From NCBI GenBank assembly GCA_022844565.1, contig JALHLK010000001.1, forward strand, positions 475,991 to 539,990: 64,000 bases of DNA, read 5' to 3'. The notes beneath the pieces were generated by a model. The model was not told the origin of the DNA. It saw only the letters and a list, made by a program, of their open reading frames with translations, and did no database searches. Shown here in pieces: positions 37,263 to 46,113 of this stretch. This DNA is from Saprospiraceae bacterium. Its GTDB lineage: Bacteria > Bacteroidota > Bacteroidia > Chitinophagales > Saprospiraceae. Both the position numbers and the translations under genes were made by a program. Position 1 is the first letter of the stretch. Each line of letters begins with the position of its first letter.

Positions 37263-40200
37263 TTAGAAAGTAAGATTCAAACCAAGAGTATAAGTTCGCG
37301 GCATTAAATTTTGGTAAAACGCGTTATTAGTATCCGAATTTTCCCGAGATTCTGGGTCAAAATAATCCCATGGTGTAAATACTGCTAAATTTTGTGCATT
37401 CAAATATACTTTAAAAGCTTCAACATTTCGTATAGTTGTTTTTGGGAGTGTGTAAGCCAAACTAATGTTATTAAGCCTAACAAAAGAAGACTTTCTCCAT
37501 ACATTAAATGCTACAGATCCACCGGCTGCTGACATCATTTTCGCATAGTCGTTGATTGGATTTTCAGGTGTCCAATAAGGTCTTTCGTAAAACTGAGAAC
37601 GGTCATAAAACAAGTCTACATTTTTAGCTTCATTATATACAGTGTTTTGTCCAATTCGTCCATAAAACGCAAATGAAAAATCAATATTTTTGAAAAATGT
37701 AAACTCCTGCCTGACATTAAAAGATAATAAAGGATTTTGATGACCTAAGAATTGTCTGTCATCCAATGTATATTTACCATCGCCATTTAAATCTTCCAGT
37801 TTAAAATCCCCTGGAGTAAAACCATACTTTTTAGCCGTTTCTCTTTCATTTTCCTGCCAGACCCCTAATACTTTGTAATCCCAAATTTGATTTATAGGTC
37901 TCCCAATAAACCAACCATTAGCCCTATCGTCTTGTTCTACCATAGACACGTTGCCATTTGCATCGGTTACTGGTACTGGTCCGTATAACTTAAGTATTTT
38001 ATTATTATTTGTCCAGAAACTATAATTTGATCTCCATATAAAATTTTTAGTTCGTAGATTTTCTGTATTAATGGCTACTTCGAGTCCATTATTACCCACC
38101 GAGCCAAGGTTTGTAAGTACACTTTGAAAACCTGTGATGTCAGGAAGAGAGCGTCTTAAAAGTAAATCATTCGTATTTCTTATATAATAATCTATAGATC
38201 CATTTATTCTACTACCCAAGATACCAAAATCTAATCCAAAATTGTAAGATTCATTTTTTTCCCATCTTAGATTGGTATTTGCCATGTTATTGGTCCTTAC
38301 TGTACCTGAGTTATATGTTTGCCCGCTTGGAGTAGTAAAACTATAAACTCCTGTAGAAAGTGCTGCAAGTGCATCAAAAGGACCGATACCCCGATTTCCG
38401 TTGACTCCATAGGAAAGTCTTAATTTTCCATAATCCATAAATTTGTTCAAATCCCCCCAAAAAGACTCATCCGTAAATTGCCAACCTAATGCCACTGATG
38501 GGAAAGTTGCGCGTTTAGTAATTGAGCCAAACCCCGAATAACCATCTCTTCGTAAAGTTGCTGTTAAAAAATATCGATTACTAAAATTATAATTAATTCT
38601 TCCCATCAAAGCATCTCCAGTAAAGTAGACATCATTACTTGTAATGGACGGAAAAAGCGTAGCTGCAGCAATGTTGTGAAAGGTTAGATTGTCGCTAGGA
38701 GAAAAGTTTTCTGCATTGATCACATTTTGCCACGATTGTGATTTCTCTGCATTTGCTAAAAATGTTGCATCAAAATTATGTTTTCCAAAGGATTTATTCC
38801 ATCTGAGGATGTTGTCCAATTGCCACTGATAGGAGGTTCTGTTTTCTCTTCTTGCAATACCATTTCTAGAGGTAACTCCTGGTTTTAACGCAGACACGTG
38901 ATCCAAATAATTTACGAATTCAAATCTTGGAGTAAAATTAACCTGATAAGAAAAGCCATGGGCTATGTCTCCTTTTACAAAAAGTGAACTAAATAAATTA
39001 TTTACTTTTCTATCGCGTGAATTAAACTTTTGATCTAAAAATGGATTGGTATTATTTCCTACGTCATCATTAGGACTTTGTCTAAGTGTCACACCATCGT
39101 CTTGGTATAACTGCCCAAATGGTGTAGACCTTATCGCATTACCTAAATCTATCGGAATACTGCTCTCGTCATTATTTGCATATTGCATATTTATACCCAC
39201 AGTAAGGTGTTTGTTTATTTTATTGTCGAGATTTACTCTAGCTCTGAATGTTCTATAAAAATCATCTACAGAAAGGCCATTATTGTCCAAATAACCTAAT
39301 GACATATAATAATTAGTATGTTCATTACTTCCTGAAATAGCTATGGTGTGATCTTGTTGGAATGCATTATTATTGATCAATAGATTTTCCCAGTCAGTTG
39401 TTCTTCCGTTCTTAAAATTGGTAATTTCAACAGCAGTAAGTTTAATCCTGTTTAGCCAGACATCAGTAGGATCTCCTTTATCACTACCTAGCCACTGTTC
39501 AATTGGAATATTGGAAGGTAACGTTTTTGGGTCATAAAAAGTATATCTTTTTGCTGGGTCATGGCCATTCATACTCCAAACTACATCACCTCTCCACTTG
39601 AGAAAATCATCAGAACTTAAAATATGGTTAAATTTGCCTACTTGATTGATGGCCATATTTGAATTAAATGTAATCTGAGGCTTACCAGATTTTCCTCTTT
39701 TTGTAGAAATAATAATAACACCATTTGCAGAGCGCGCACCAAATACTGCGGCAGAACTAGCATCTTTGAGCACATCGATAGTTGCAATATCATTTGGATT
39801 AATATCAGTCAAGGCACCCGGATAAATAACTCCATCTACTACTAATAATGGTGCAGTTCCTGCAGTAAGTGATGCTCGACCCCTTATCAAAATATTACCG
39901 CCTCCGCGTGGGGATGCATTATTTGTAACATCCAGACCAGGTGTGTTACCTCGTAATAAGTCTTGAACGGATTTCGGGTTTTCATTTTCCAGTTTTGTCG
40001 CCTTCAGTTGTGCAACAGCTCCTGTCACATCACTTCTTTTGATCGTTCCATATCCGATTACAACTACCTCTTCTAATAACTCAGAATCTTCCACTAAGCT
40101 AACATCCAATGTTGTTTGATTTCCAACTTGGATCTCCTGAGTTTTATAGCCGACAAAGCTAAAGACAAGAATGTTAGAAGTGCCAGAAATATTTGTTTGA

Positions 40201-40382
40201 AATTTACCATCAAGATCTGAAACATCACCAGTTGATGTTCCTTTTAAAGTAACACTTACACCAGTAAGCCCATTACCATCTTTGTCAGTAACTTTGCCCG
40301 AAATGGTTCTGGACTGAGCAGCTAAGAAAGAAGCCTGCAAGCAGAATAGCATTCCCAAAATAAAAATTAACCTATTTTTCAT
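37263..40382 (-). CDS. susC: SusC/RagA-family TonB-dependent outer-membrane transporter
   Basis: A signal peptide (MKNRLIFILGMLFCLQASFLAAQ) precedes a carboxypeptidase-regulatory-like domain (about 25-100, 'SRTISGKVTDKDGNGLTGVSVTLKG'), the TonB-box region 'EEVVVIGYGTIKRSDVTGAVAQL', the plug ('SVQDLLRGNTPGLDV', 'ILIRGRASLTAGTAPLLVVDG', 'DVLKDASSAAVFGARSANGVIIISTKRG') and a 22-strand barrel ending 'NLMPRTYTLGLNLTF' with a terminal Phe. It imports oligosaccharides captured by SusD using TonB energy. At 1039 residues it is of normal length. It lies within a five-gene operon led by DUF6807 and GH20. Confidence 0.96.
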   Translation of the reverse strand: MKNRLIFILGMLFCLQASFLAAQSRTISGKVTDKDGNGLTGVSVTLKGTSTGDVSDLDGKFQTNISGTSNILVFSFVGYKTQEIQVGNQTTLDVSLVEDSELLEEVVVIGYGTIKRSDVTGAVAQLKATKLENENPKSVQDLLRGNTPGLDVTNNASPRGGGNILIRGRASLTAGTAPLLVVDGVIYPGALTDINPNDIATIDVLKDASSAAVFGARSANGVIIISTKRGKSGKPQITFNSNMAINQVGKFNHILSSDDFLKWRGDVVWSMNGHDPAKRYTFYDPKTLPSNIPIEQWLGSDKGDPTDVWLNRIKLTAVEITNFKNGRTTDWENLLINNNAFQQDHTIAISGSNEHTNYYMSLGYLDNNGLSVDDFYRTFRARVNLDNKINKHLTVGINMQYANNDESSIPIDLGNAIRSTPFGQLYQDDGVTLRQSPNDDVGNNTNPFLDQKFNSRDRKVNNLFSSLFVKGDIAHGFSYQVNFTPRFEFVNYLDHVSALKPGVTSRNGIARRENRTSYQWQLDNILRWNKSFGKHNFDATFLANAEKSQSWQNVINAENFSPSDNLTFHNIAAATLFPSITSNDVYFTGDALMGRINYNFSNRYFLTATLRRDGYSGFGSITKRATFPSVALGWQFTDESFWGDLNKFMDYGKLRLSYGVNGNRGIGPFDALAALSTGVYSFTTPSGQTYNSGTVRTNNMANTNLRWEKNESYNFGLDFGILGSRINGSIDYYIRNTNDLLLRRSLPDITGFQSVLTNLGSVGNNGLEVAINTENLRTKNFIWRSNYSFWTNNNKILKLYGPVPVTDANGNVSMVEQDDRANGWFIGRPINQIWDYKVLGVWQENERETAKKYGFTPGDFKLEDLNGDGKYTLDDRQFLGHQNPLLSFNVRQEFTFFKNIDFSFAFYGRIGQNTVYNEAKNVDLFYDRSQFYERPYWTPENPINDYAKMMSAAGGSVAFNVWRKSSFVRLNNISLAYTLPKTTIRNVEAFKVYLNAQNLAVFTPWDYFDPESRENSDTNNAFYQNLMPRTYTLGLNLTF

Positions 40383-40436
40383 TGTTTTACATTTTTAAAA
40401 TTTAACACTTAATTCACATTAATCTTAATCTTATAT

Positions 40437-41822
40437 TTATTTTATTTTCTCTACTATTTTGTCAGTACCATAAGGAGCTCTTTGGGTTCTTTTAAGCATC
40501 TTATTGGCTTTTTCATTATTTGTAAACCTTTCAGATTTAGGATCCCAATTCAATTTGCCAGGAATTTTCATAGCAATATGACTTATTAGACAAATAGAAC
40601 ATGCACGATGACCATTCTCTACGGGAGCTAAAACTGGAGTCTTATTCATTATACCTTCCAACCAGTTTAGATGGTGTTCGCGACTAACTTGAAGTTTAAT
40701 TTCGGTGTCTTTTATCTCAGAACTTAATATCTTAGGATCGCTAGCATCCAAAGCTTTAGCACTTTTTGCTGCAGAAACAGGATCTGAAGATGAAGCTACA
40801 TAGTTGCCACGGGAAACAAATATCCACCCTTCTGTCCCCTCATATCTGATGCCATTTGTATAACCTCCACTGGTGTACATGGTAATTCCATTGGCATATT
40901 CAGCTTTAACCATAAAATCTCCATGAACATTCCACAGACCTGATTTTGGAAATTGAGCTACGGATTCTACAGAAATAGGTCCGGTAAGTTCAGTATTCAT
41001 ACCCCAAGCAGCAGAGTCGTAATGATGTTGCCCCCAGCCTGTAATCATGCCAGATCCATACTGCTCGCACCTCAACCAACCTGGTCTGTCGTATCCTTTT
41101 TGAGGATGTACACCGATTTCAGTATAAGGAGTGAGAGGCACTGATCCTACCCACATATCATAATTAAGTCCTTTTGGCACAGGCATAGCGGGCGCCACAG
41201 GACCTGAAGGATCGCCTGGTAAACCAATTTTTACCGTGTGTAATTTACCAATTCTTCCATTTCTGACTAGTTCAGCTGCAATTCTGAATTGAGGCGAAGA
41301 ACGCTGCTGCGTACCCACCTGAAAGACTATACCCGTTTTATTTACAATTTGTACAAGTTGTCTTCCTTCTGATATAGTCAAAGAAGTTGGCTTTTGCAGA
41401 TATATATGTTTTCCTGCAAGCGCAGCTTCTATTGCCGGCTGAGAATGCCAATGATCAGGGGTACTAATCATTACTGCATCGATATCCTTATTCAATAACA
41501 TTTCTCGATAATCATCATACATCTTTGTGTCCATGTATCTATCATTACCCGTTTGTTTGGCATAAAAGCCATCAATAAGTCTTTTACCATCTTCCATTCT
41601 ATTGCGGTCAACATCGCAGGCAGCTACTATTCGTGCCATATCATGTTTTAAGGTTTCTGCCAGATCGTGATCACGGGCTATTCTTCCACAACCAATTTGT
41701 CCGATATTGATTTTATTCGAAGGTGCATTTTTTCCAAATACTGAGTAGGGTACAATGGTTGGCAAAGCAATTGTCGCTGCTACTCCTGTGAGTGTTTGTT
41801 CAATAAATTTTCTACGTTTCAT
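40437..41822 (-). CDS. Tat-exported Gfo/Idh/MocA-family oxidoreductase
   Basis: The N-terminus MKRRKFIEQTLTGVAATIALPTI is a twin-arginine-type signal (KRRKF), so the protein is probably exported folded with its NAD(P). The Rossmann motif 'INIGQIGCGRIARDHDLAETL' is intact, followed by 'DIDAVMISTPDHWHSQPAIEAALAGKHIYLQKPTSLTISEGRQLV' with the QKP version of the EKP motif. The C-terminal substrate domain includes 'GWGQHHYDSAAWGMNTELTGPISVE'. GH109-type and 3-keto-forming dehydrogenases share this architecture. It lies 8 bases after the GH20 gene and 54 bases before susC. Confidence 0.9.
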   Translation of the reverse strand: MKRRKFIEQTLTGVAATIALPTIVPYSVFGKNAPSNKINIGQIGCGRIARDHDLAETLKHDMARIVAACDVDRNRMEDGKRLIDGFYAKQTGNDRYMDTKMYDDYREMLLNKDIDAVMISTPDHWHSQPAIEAALAGKHIYLQKPTSLTISEGRQLVQIVNKTGIVFQVGTQQRSSPQFRIAAELVRNGRIGKLHTVKIGLPGDPSGPVAPAMPVPKGLNYDMWVGSVPLTPYTEIGVHPQKGYDRPGWLRCEQYGSGMITGWGQHHYDSAAWGMNTELTGPISVESVAQFPKSGLWNVHGDFMVKAEYANGITMYTSGGYTNGIRYEGTEGWIFVSRGNYVASSSDPVSAAKSAKALDASDPKILSSEIKDTEIKLQVSREHHLNWLEGIMNKTPVLAPVENGHRACSICLISHIAMKIPGKLNWDPKSERFTNNEKANKMLKRTQRAPYGTDKIVEKIK

Positions 41823-41830
41823 ATTTTATC

Positions 41831-44443
41831 TTATTTAACAATGACTGTTTTACTAGCTCTTCCAAATTTATTGAAAACCCTAACTTTTATAAGACCATTA
41901 ACTTTTACAGGGGTTGTATATTCCTTAGAATTAATGTCTGGTTCAGAACCATCTTCAGTATAACGGATAATCAAATCAGGAAAAGCTACATTTGCTTTAA
42001 GTAAACCATTTTCTATGACTGCACCGGGTGGGGCTATACGGTAATTATAACCACCAAATAAAAAATCTAAACGCGGTAATTCACGCTGTCCAATTTGATT
42101 GGATATATCGGCCCAACCCGTCCATATTGCTTTTACACGTTTAGAAATATTATTTTCACTTTCCCAAACAGGTGCATTAGACCACGCTTTCTCCGCAAAA
42201 GCAAACAATTTAGGAGCAAGGTAATATTCAAGCATTTTCGAACCTTTAATAGTTTCAGACCATAACTGGGCTTGCATCCCTACAATGTTTTTTTGTGCTT
42301 CAACCTTCAAGTTTTGTCTTACCATATTGGCATCAATTTTTTGAGATTTACGTCCAAAAATTACTTCTTTTTCAGTCAGTCGGCTGTATTTATCAAAATT
42401 AATTGACTTAAAGACATCAAGAGGGGTCATTACATAAGGGTCAATCGCATCTTGATAGCCTGCCCATACCAAACCAGGTTCTGTGGGGTCAGAGTTGTAG
42501 GAAAGGTCGAAATATAGATTGGTTGCATTGCACAATATCACCTTGTAACCAGCATTGGCAATTCGATAACCTAGGTCAATATTTTTCCCTGTATTGTCCC
42601 AAACCAATGGTAATACCTTTTTATCTTTAAATTTTGGGTTAACTTGAATATTATTTTGACTGTCTTTATTCAATACGATTTCTTCCCAACCAACTACTTC
42701 TAGACTATATTTTTCAAAAATAGCCATAGCTTTTTCAAGAAAATATCCTTGTAACTGGCGGGCATCTTTAATTTCAGGTAGCGTTTTCATCAACTCAATG
42801 CAAAGGGGTGATTTTGCCCAAGCCCCGTTGGGTACTTCGTCACCTCCAGTATTGAAAGTGGTCAATTTCAAACCAGCCTCCTGATACATGGCTACAACAT
42901 CTTTCACCACTGTTTCGTAGAAGTGATACACCGAGGGAAGTGCTACGCAGACAATATTATCCTTATACATTTGTGCTGATAAGTAAACCGATTTGTCCTT
43001 AGGGTCTATCAATCGAAATTCTTTTGCTTTCTCCGTTTCGCCCTTAGCCAAGTAATAATCATATCGTGCTTCCATAGCTCTAATAGCAGCACGGGCATGA
43101 CCGGGCATTGAAATTTCAGGTATAATTTGGATATGCCTTTGGTCAGCATATTTTATTATCTCTTTAAATTCTTCTCGTGTGTAAAACCCTTTACCATAAT
43201 TATTTTCAGAATCGGGGTAAGGGCCAGAGCCGTATGATGGCGTAAGCCAGTTTTTAGAATCATTGGTATGCCCCCGTTTACTGCCTATCTGTGTCAATTC
43301 TGGCAGATTATTAATTTCTAAACGCCAACCTTCGTCATCAGAAAGATGCAGATTAAGTTTGTTAATCTTATACATAGCCAAAAGGTCAATAAGCCTTAGT
43401 ACATCCTCTTTCTTGGTAAAATTTCGAGCTACATCAAGTAAAAAACTCCGAAAACTAAATCTGGGAGCATCCAAAATTTCAACATTTCCGATTTTAATTT
43501 GACCTTGATTTTGTGTTTGAAAGAGAGCTGAAAAGCTTTGAATACCATAAAAAACACCCGCAGCATCATTTCCAGTAATTCCTATGCCTTTCCCCTCAAG
43601 CACAGTCAGTGAATATGCTTCTTCAGAAATGCCATTAACCGTTAATGGAGCTGTTTTTAGTGTAATAGAATTTGCTTCTGTTCCATTTCCTTCTTTTATC
43701 TTCAATTTTGTACCCAAATATTTTTCCATTAATAACACCAAATAATTAGCCTCATTCTTAAGAATATTACTATAATAAATGGTCGTGGATTTATCTAAAG
43801 TAACATCGCCTTTTCCTGATTTTATTGAATAAGGACTAGGTATAATTTTGCCAATCTTGTCAGGAGAAAGTACAGGAATATTTTGATTTATTAGGTATTG
43901 ATTAGCTGCAGTAGGTATAGTGGCAACAAATGCAGAGTCGGGGAAAATATCTGAATAATTTGTTATTGGAGCAATATATAAATCTTTGGTGATGATTTCT
44001 GTATTATTATAAACAATATAAGCACCTTGTGGAGCATATTTTTCATTGAATAGAATACCAGCAGCTTCGTACTCAAAAAAAAGCGAGTCACCTTGACCAA
44101 GGGTAAAAGTACTATCAGGTATATAGCGGTATAAATCGCCATTCAAATGTTCAATTTTCCCCTTAGCCAAATCATCTGGTTGCTTGGGTTTTAAAAAACT
44201 TTGGTTGAAATACAAGGACCAGTTCCCTGTTTTAATGGTTTCTACTCCATTATTAATAAAAGTAAAAGCTGCTTTGTTGGTCTCTGTTTCGCTCTTTGGA
44301 TTTTTTATTAATCGCCATTTTATAGTTAGTTTTTCAAGCTCATTTCTATTATCAAACTTTTTCCCTGTACAACCTATATTAAAGAAAATTAGATAAAAAA
44401 GCGAAATAATTAAGGTAATATATTTGAAATTTTCTCTTTGCAT
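41831..44443 (-). CDS. Glycoside hydrolase family 20 beta-N-acetylhexosaminidase lipoprotein
   Basis: A lipobox (IFFNIGCTGKK) gives a lipoprotein. An extra N-terminal beta domain ('ETNKAAFTFINNGVETIKTGNWSLYFNQ', CHB_HEX-like) precedes the GH20b alpha/beta domain and the catalytic barrel: 'FRSFLLDVARNFTKKEDVLRLIDLLAMYKINKLNLHLSDDEGWRLEI', 'IIPEISMPGHARAAIRAM', and the D535-E536 pair in 'FNTGGDEVPNGAW'. A chitobiase-like C-terminal domain ends it. It would release terminal GlcNAc or GalNAc. A hexosaminidase in a SusCD operon within a xylan region is unexpected and hints at a different glycan for that operon. It overlaps no neighbour (12- and 8-base gaps). Confidence 0.92.
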   Translation of the reverse strand: MQRENFKYITLIISLFYLIFFNIGCTGKKFDNRNELEKLTIKWRLIKNPKSETETNKAAFTFINNGVETIKTGNWSLYFNQSFLKPKQPDDLAKGKIEHLNGDLYRYIPDSTFTLGQGDSLFFEYEAAGILFNEKYAPQGAYIVYNNTEIITKDLYIAPITNYSDIFPDSAFVATIPTAANQYLINQNIPVLSPDKIGKIIPSPYSIKSGKGDVTLDKSTTIYYSNILKNEANYLVLLMEKYLGTKLKIKEGNGTEANSITLKTAPLTVNGISEEAYSLTVLEGKGIGITGNDAAGVFYGIQSFSALFQTQNQGQIKIGNVEILDAPRFSFRSFLLDVARNFTKKEDVLRLIDLLAMYKINKLNLHLSDDEGWRLEINNLPELTQIGSKRGHTNDSKNWLTPSYGSGPYPDSENNYGKGFYTREEFKEIIKYADQRHIQIIPEISMPGHARAAIRAMEARYDYYLAKGETEKAKEFRLIDPKDKSVYLSAQMYKDNIVCVALPSVYHFYETVVKDVVAMYQEAGLKLTTFNTGGDEVPNGAWAKSPLCIELMKTLPEIKDARQLQGYFLEKAMAIFEKYSLEVVGWEEIVLNKDSQNNIQVNPKFKDKKVLPLVWDNTGKNIDLGYRIANAGYKVILCNATNLYFDLSYNSDPTEPGLVWAGYQDAIDPYVMTPLDVFKSINFDKYSRLTEKEVIFGRKSQKIDANMVRQNLKVEAQKNIVGMQAQLWSETIKGSKMLEYYLAPKLFAFAEKAWSNAPVWESENNISKRVKAIWTGWADISNQIGQRELPRLDFLFGGYNYRIAPPGAVIENGLLKANVAFPDLIIRYTEDGSEPDINSKEYTTPVKVNGLIKVRVFNKFGRASKTVIVK

Positions 44444-44455
44444 GTAATTACAGTT

Positions 44456-45391
44456 TTATTTTGATTTGTAAATTTCAAATTGTTCCGCAATTTTTGCCTG
44501 TATTACGTCTCCTGAGTGAACAAGGACCCTATATTTAAGATTTATAACTTCTCCATTTTTAAGAGTAGTTTCTTTATCATTCTCTGGCCAATACATAGGT
44601 GTTGGTGAAAAGAAACCATAATCTCGAGTAAACCATGGCGATGGGTACCAATTATTTGAGGGATGTTGCATTATTGCCATACCTTCAATTTTATCGCCTC
44701 GTTTGCCATAGAAATCAATCCAAGGTGATTTTTTGCCAAAAGTACCTTTTTCACCTTTTTCGCCATTTGAATTAATCATGGTGCCACCATTTGTAACAGC
44801 TAGGTCAGCATCCATGCGACCACTAAAAAGTGAATGATTAGTTTTCTTAATTGTTACGTCTGTGAGCATTTCCAATGTAATTTCAAAATCTATTTGAAAA
44901 AGCTCTTTGGAAGGGGCCGTAATTGTAATTTTACGTAAATCCTTAATAGGAGAAATTGCATTTGGTCTTCGCCAGATACACTCATTTTCAATAATAACTT
45001 TCGTGGTATCAGAGGGTAAAATATCAGCCCGCAATGAAATAATTTGCCCTCTCTCCAAAATATCTTGCCAATAATTGCCGCCATTTACAAAATCGCAAGC
45101 AAAAAATAATGAACTATGGTGCGGATAATTACCATTACGCATTGACGTAACACTACCATTGGAAGGCCCATTTACTGGGAAAAAGAATGGGTATTTTTCA
45201 TCTTCAGAGAAAATATAGCTCGTAAATAGGTTATTGTTGATATTGACATCAATTTTGGAATCAAATTTTGTAGCTGTTATTTTACCTTGACCTATTGCAT
45301 TAAATACAATAATCAAGAATAATATCAAAATTATTGAATTGCGTTTAAATGATATATAGAAGAATTCTGATTTACACACTATAAAAATCAT
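44456..45391 (-). CDS. DUF6807 (PmoA-like) protein, first gene of the GH20-SusCD operon
   Basis: A hydrophobic leader ('NSIILILFLIIVFNAIGQ') indicates export; the annotated start may be 10-15 residues early because the segment before it is polar and aromatic. The family core is visible: 'FPVNGPSNGSVTSMRNGNYPHHSSLFFACDFVNGGNYWQD', 'KGTFGKKSPWIDFYGKRGDKIEGMAIMQHPSN' and 'NLKYRVLVHSGD'. The HHS segment stands where the other DUF6807 protein in this window has DHYHHYG, so the two are distant paralogues. It opens the operon DUF6807-GH20-Gfo/Idh-SusC-SusD and is preceded by an operator-promoter at 45657-45696 with a ~265-base leader. Confidence 0.8.
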   Translation of the reverse strand: MIFIVCKSEFFYISFKRNSIILILFLIIVFNAIGQGKITATKFDSKIDVNINNNLFTSYIFSEDEKYPFFFPVNGPSNGSVTSMRNGNYPHHSSLFFACDFVNGGNYWQDILERGQIISLRADILPSDTTKVIIENECIWRRPNAISPIKDLRKITITAPSKELFQIDFEITLEMLTDVTIKKTNHSLFSGRMDADLAVTNGGTMINSNGEKGEKGTFGKKSPWIDFYGKRGDKIEGMAIMQHPSNNWYPSPWFTRDYGFFSPTPMYWPENDKETTLKNGEVINLKYRVLVHSGDVIQAKIAEQFEIYKSK

Positions 45392-45656
45392 ATTATTTGT
45401 TTATCTTTTTTTATCTGTCTAATAAAATTGTTTAGTCTTTAAAAAACTCAAAATTCAAAATTACCATGTGAAAAAAGTACAATTTTTCAATAAACACTGA
45501 CAATCTTTTTCGGTAAAAGCATAATCAGTTATAATATGATATTTAATTTTTTTAAAAAAAATATCTTATTATGTAGGCAATTAAATCGATTCGAGTATTT
45601 ATTTTAAAATGATTGTATAATGTTAGTAAACTTTCATTTTAGTAATTAAACTGATG

Positions 45657-45696
45657 CAAACATAATAATTTATTTGAATCATTGCAATCTATTGTA
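45657..45696 (-). promoter_or_regulatory. LacI-type operator overlapping the promoter of the DUF6807-GH20-Gfo/Idh-SusCD operon
   Basis: Read on the minus strand, TACAATAGATTGCA (complement of 45683-45696; 11 of 14 bases match the copy at 16154) overlaps a TTG -33 box (complement of 45685-45687). Exactly 20 bases later is TATGTTTG (complement of 45657-45664), an exact TAnnTTTG. The palindrome is weaker than the other three, but the identical promoter geometry supports it. Confidence 0.68.
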
Positions 45697-45914
45697 ATTA
45701 TTTTTTATAATTTTTTTCCTTTATTCTTTCTACTATAAAAATTGTAAGCAATTTTTCTCTAGAATGATTCTTAAGAATATAATTACGCATTAATTATTAT
45801 ATAAGTATTTTATTAAGTACTTTTATTGGATTTGATTTTAAATTAAATAGGAATTAAATAAAGTAACTTTGACATAGGACTAAAACAATTACTATTAAAA
45901 ATCTTATATAATTA

Positions 45915-45955
45915 TGTAATCTGTTGCAAATATTTCCTTAAATCATTTAAATTTG
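45915..45955 (+). promoter_or_regulatory. LacI-type operator overlapping the promoter of the GH10-GPH-GH43-SDR-UxuA operon
   Basis: TGTAATCTGTTGCA (45915-45928) overlaps a TTG -33 box (45924-45926). TAAATTTG (45948-45955), an exact TAnnTTTG -7 box, follows after 21 bases. A second -7-like box, TAATTTTG, is at 45956-45963. The surrounding 722-base gap between two divergent operons is very AT-rich and holds nothing else I can identify. Confidence 0.78.
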
Positions 45956-46113
45956 TAATTTTGCATTAATAGTATAGATTTATATTGGAAAATAATGATA
46001 TCGATTTTTAATTTATTTTTTAACATATTCAAAAAAAACATGAAAGTACCCGAAAAAAGTTATCAATATTTCAAAAGCTTAAACTTCCCTTTTTCTCGAG
46101 GTATAAGACGAAA

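Noticed and set aside
36799..37266. A 155-codon plus-strand frame opposite susD
   Set aside because: It is a shadow of susD, which is full-length with a lipobox and all family regions.
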